Below, piece after piece: positions 62,336 to 64,000 of a DNA stretch of 64,000 bases (the stretch's first letter is position 1; the number at the start of each line of letters is the position of its first letter). The notes below the pieces were generated by a model, which had not been told where the DNA came from, ran no database searches, and saw only the letters and a program-made list of their open reading frames with translations. Source of the stretch: Azorinus chamasolen (lineage: Eukaryota; Mollusca; Bivalvia; Cardiida; Solecurtidae); NCBI GenBank assembly GCA_963576725.1, contig OY755244.1, positions 80,413,620 to 80,477,619 of the forward strand. Reading direction: 5' to 3'. The translations under genes were made by a program, and so were the position numbers.

Positions 62336-62823
62336 AGAGAGGACACCACTACCAAAAGAAGTTCGCGACACAAACTACTTATTCTAAAAAATATTCAAAA
62401 TTCGAGGGAATATAATTCTGCAATGCCTGGCGCTAAACACATTAACATCGTGCCACGCAATTCTATTATGCGTTGTTATCATGTATTGTAGGTATAAGTT
62501 CAATTACTTTCAAAATGAAAGAAGAGTTTGCGATGCCAACTACCGATATTTCATGACAAATTGACAGAAATGCAAGGGGATATTAGTTTGCTATGCCTGA
62601 CGCTAAGCACATGAAAATTGCATCTTGCGCATCTGCTACCTATGCCAAATAGAAATTCAGTATTGAAGGAGGAGTTCGCGACAACAACTACCCATGTTCA
62701 AATGCGGACGGATGGACAGACGTAGGGATACTTCAACGTACGTACGTACGTACGGACGGACGGACCGGCGAACAGGACGATTCCAATATAACCACACCCA
62801 TTTTGTTTGCGCGGGTATAATTA
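62336..62823. repeat. Bivalve-type dispersed repeat with GGAC/ACGT tail
   Basis: AGTT(C/T)GCGA.ACAACTAC begins units near 62361, 62526 and 62671; ATGCCTG(G/A)CGCTAA(A/G)CACAT recurs at 62424 and 62597. (ACGT)n-(GGAC)n follows at 62737-62768, then CAATATAACCACACCCATTT and GCGCGGGTATAATT. This layout is familiar from bivalve genomes; the family name is not verified. Confidence 0.5.
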
Positions 62824-62965
62824 CGCATATGGCTTTAGTGGCCCTTACTCAGCTGTGAAAAAATAATGTCTGCTTAAATTTGGATCTAGTGCTGTTTTGA
62901 CCACTTCCGGCCAAGCCAGCATTTGCGAAATTATTAACAGAGTGTCAAACAATATGGATCCGTGT

Positions 62966-63032
62966 GCAAACAGCTTGGATCCTGATGAAACGCCGAATAA
63001 CTCGGCGTCTCATCTGGATCCAAGCTGTTTGC
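62966..63032. mobile_element. PB-B hairpin with partial arm duplicate
   Basis: GCAAACAGCTTGGATCCTGA to TCCAAGCTGTTTGC, T/T mismatch form. GTCAAACAATATGGATCC at 62945 is an extra copy of the arm start. Confidence 0.75.
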
Positions 63033-63415
63033 AAATGTTTGAGCCACGGCGCGGAAGAATGAACTTACTTGAACTTACATCGAGGCCACAATCGGATCGG
63101 GTTCGAAGGTCGAGCTTAATGTATCAATGCAAATTATTAAAAAAGCTTGTTATCTAATGGCTTCGTTTCTATTTAAACATTCGTCTGTTTCCTATTACAT
63201 GGTAAACATCAAATCAGCGAGATTTATTGCAGTGGGTACACATACTCTAGATTCCCTCAAAGATAATCCATACAACTTTCACAACAGCGTATACAGAAAC
63301 TGTGGGTCCATATTGGTATATTTGCTAAATTTTCCTTCGGTTCAATACTTCAAATATTTGTTTTCTCATGCAGTTAACACTTCTCATGTTGTCTAATCAC
63401 ATATTGTTCGCTTAT
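63033..63415. other. No recognised feature
   Basis: Open frames of 86 and 89 codons overlap the PB-B hairpin edge; no motif recognised. Confidence 0.4.
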
Positions 63416-63465
63416 GCAAACAGCTTGGATCCAGATGAGACGCCGAGTAACTCCAAGCTGTTTGA
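63416..63465. mobile_element. PB-B hairpin, core deleted
   Basis: GCAAACAGCTTGGATCCAGA then CGCCGAGTAACTCCAAGCTG: the inner right arm is missing. Confidence 0.7.
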
Positions 63466-63747
63466 CACTCGGTAAATCATTTATTTTAGAATTGAACGAT
63501 TCTGACGCCAGAGAAAATTTCAGAAAATGAGAGATTGCGCGGATATTATTTTTGCAGAGTGAGTGTGGTTAAACTGTTATAAGAGAGGAACTGGTAGCTC
63601 TCCTTTGTAACATTCTACAATGACAAACAGATACCAAATACGAATAAGGTTTCATCTTATCCTTTTCCTGCTGAAAAACATATCTGCTCAAATACCGATC
63701 AATTACTATGTTTCTTACTTTCGATTATCTAAAAAGAATCTTTTGAC

Positions 63748-63862
63748 CGGTTATCAAACAGCTTGGATCCAGATGAGACATCGAGTTTCTCGGTGTCTCA
63801 TCTGGATCCAAACTGTCATCTGCAAATGCCCTCCAATATACTCTTGACAGGTAAAGGGTTAA
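63748..63862. mobile_element. PB-B MITE, right half
   Basis: Hairpin CAAACAGCTTGGATCCAGAT / ATCTGGATCCAAACTG (63748-63815) and right end GGTAAAGGGTTAA ending 63862. The left boundary is not resolved. Confidence 0.7.
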
Positions 63863-64000
63863 TACATTGCCATAAATATGTTTTGATGTAATTGTTGTGG
63901 AACCCTACTCTGTGTAAAGTTTGACGAGTAGTATCGTAATTAAGTATCTGAGATAAAATGTAATATACTGCCAAATATAGTTTGCATCAAATATCTAAAG

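Noticed and set aside
1..64000. CRISPR array interpretation of regularly spaced palindromes
   Set aside because: Spacing is irregular, elements have transposon ends with TTAA or TA duplication, and the sequence is eukaryotic.
1..64000. Rho-independent terminators at the many hairpins
   Set aside because: Stems are 30-45 bp with transposon ends and lack the short GC stem plus U-run; the genome is not bacterial.
1..64000. tRNA or tRNA-derived SINE heads
   Set aside because: I looked for paired A and B box promoters near repeats and found none convincing by eye; a covariance-model scan would be needed.

Overview
The window reads as animal nuclear DNA, most likely from a bivalve mollusc. That is an inference from its AT-rich base use, the absence of compact genes, diverged tandem repeats of a type common in bivalve genomes (11090-11810, 62336-62823), reverse-transcriptase fragments of kinds common in molluscs, and an extreme density of small palindromic transposons. 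I find no intact protein-coding gene, rRNA or tRNA. Long open frames at 46744-48677, 49039-51028 and 58700-60411 are translations of tandem repeats. Two retrotransposon pseudogene pieces (23512-24144 plus strand, 36373-36600 minus strand) are the only recognisable protein homologies. One duplicated exon-like module (52800-53960) is the only candidate for host coding sequence.

Most of the window is built from short non-autonomous DNA elements (MITEs), named here for convenience. PB families have TTAA at both boundaries and ends CCCTTT...AAAGGG, like piggyBac-type transposons: PB-A (about 250 bp, hairpin arm AAACAGAGTAGACCC), PB-B (about 215 bp, arm AAACAGTTTGGATCC), PB-C (about 227 bp, arm GAAACCATTGTGATAAA), PB-D (about 205 bp, core GAGGGCTCC), PB-E (about 250 bp, arm TGTAAATAGTG) and PB-F (about 246 bp, core CGCCGCC). 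TM families have TA at both boundaries and ends CAGT...ACTG, like Tc1/mariner-type transposons: TM-A (319 bp, CAGTTGAACTTCGATATC), TM-B (about 205 bp, CAGTAAAACCTCTCTATAAC), TM-C (205 bp, CAGTA(A/G)AACCCC.CTAATGCG), TM-D (about 207 bp, CAGTAGAACCTGTCTTAAG) and TM-E (about 185 bp, degenerate). HP-A to HP-G are other hairpin repeats without clear termini. Nearly every element has a 60-95 bp near-perfect inverted repeat inside it, in addition to its short terminal repeats.

Layout: 1-21300 is dense MITE mosaic with nested insertions (1889-2255, 16190-16810, 18902-19506); 20452-20936 is a 5-bp-TSD element; 21381-23185 is a TA-flanked element with a 355 bp internal tandem array; 23512-24144 is a reverse-transcriptase relic; 24346-27526 is MITEs; 28004-29130 and 29717-31604 are larger inverted-repeat elements, the second with an exact 8-bp target duplication; 31903-46576 is MITE mosaic again; 46844-48660, 49040-51090 and 58870-60355 are three long tandem arrays; the remainder is MITEs with the exon-like pair at 52800-53960.

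The most interesting signal is not one element but a rule across them. Unrelated PB and TM elements share the same dyad centre, GCTCCTATAGGAGC. Their hairpin arms also keep the same single mismatches in copy after copy, while other arm positions change in compensating pairs. Nested insertions give internal proof of TTAA and TA target duplication and show both groups were active in overlapping periods.
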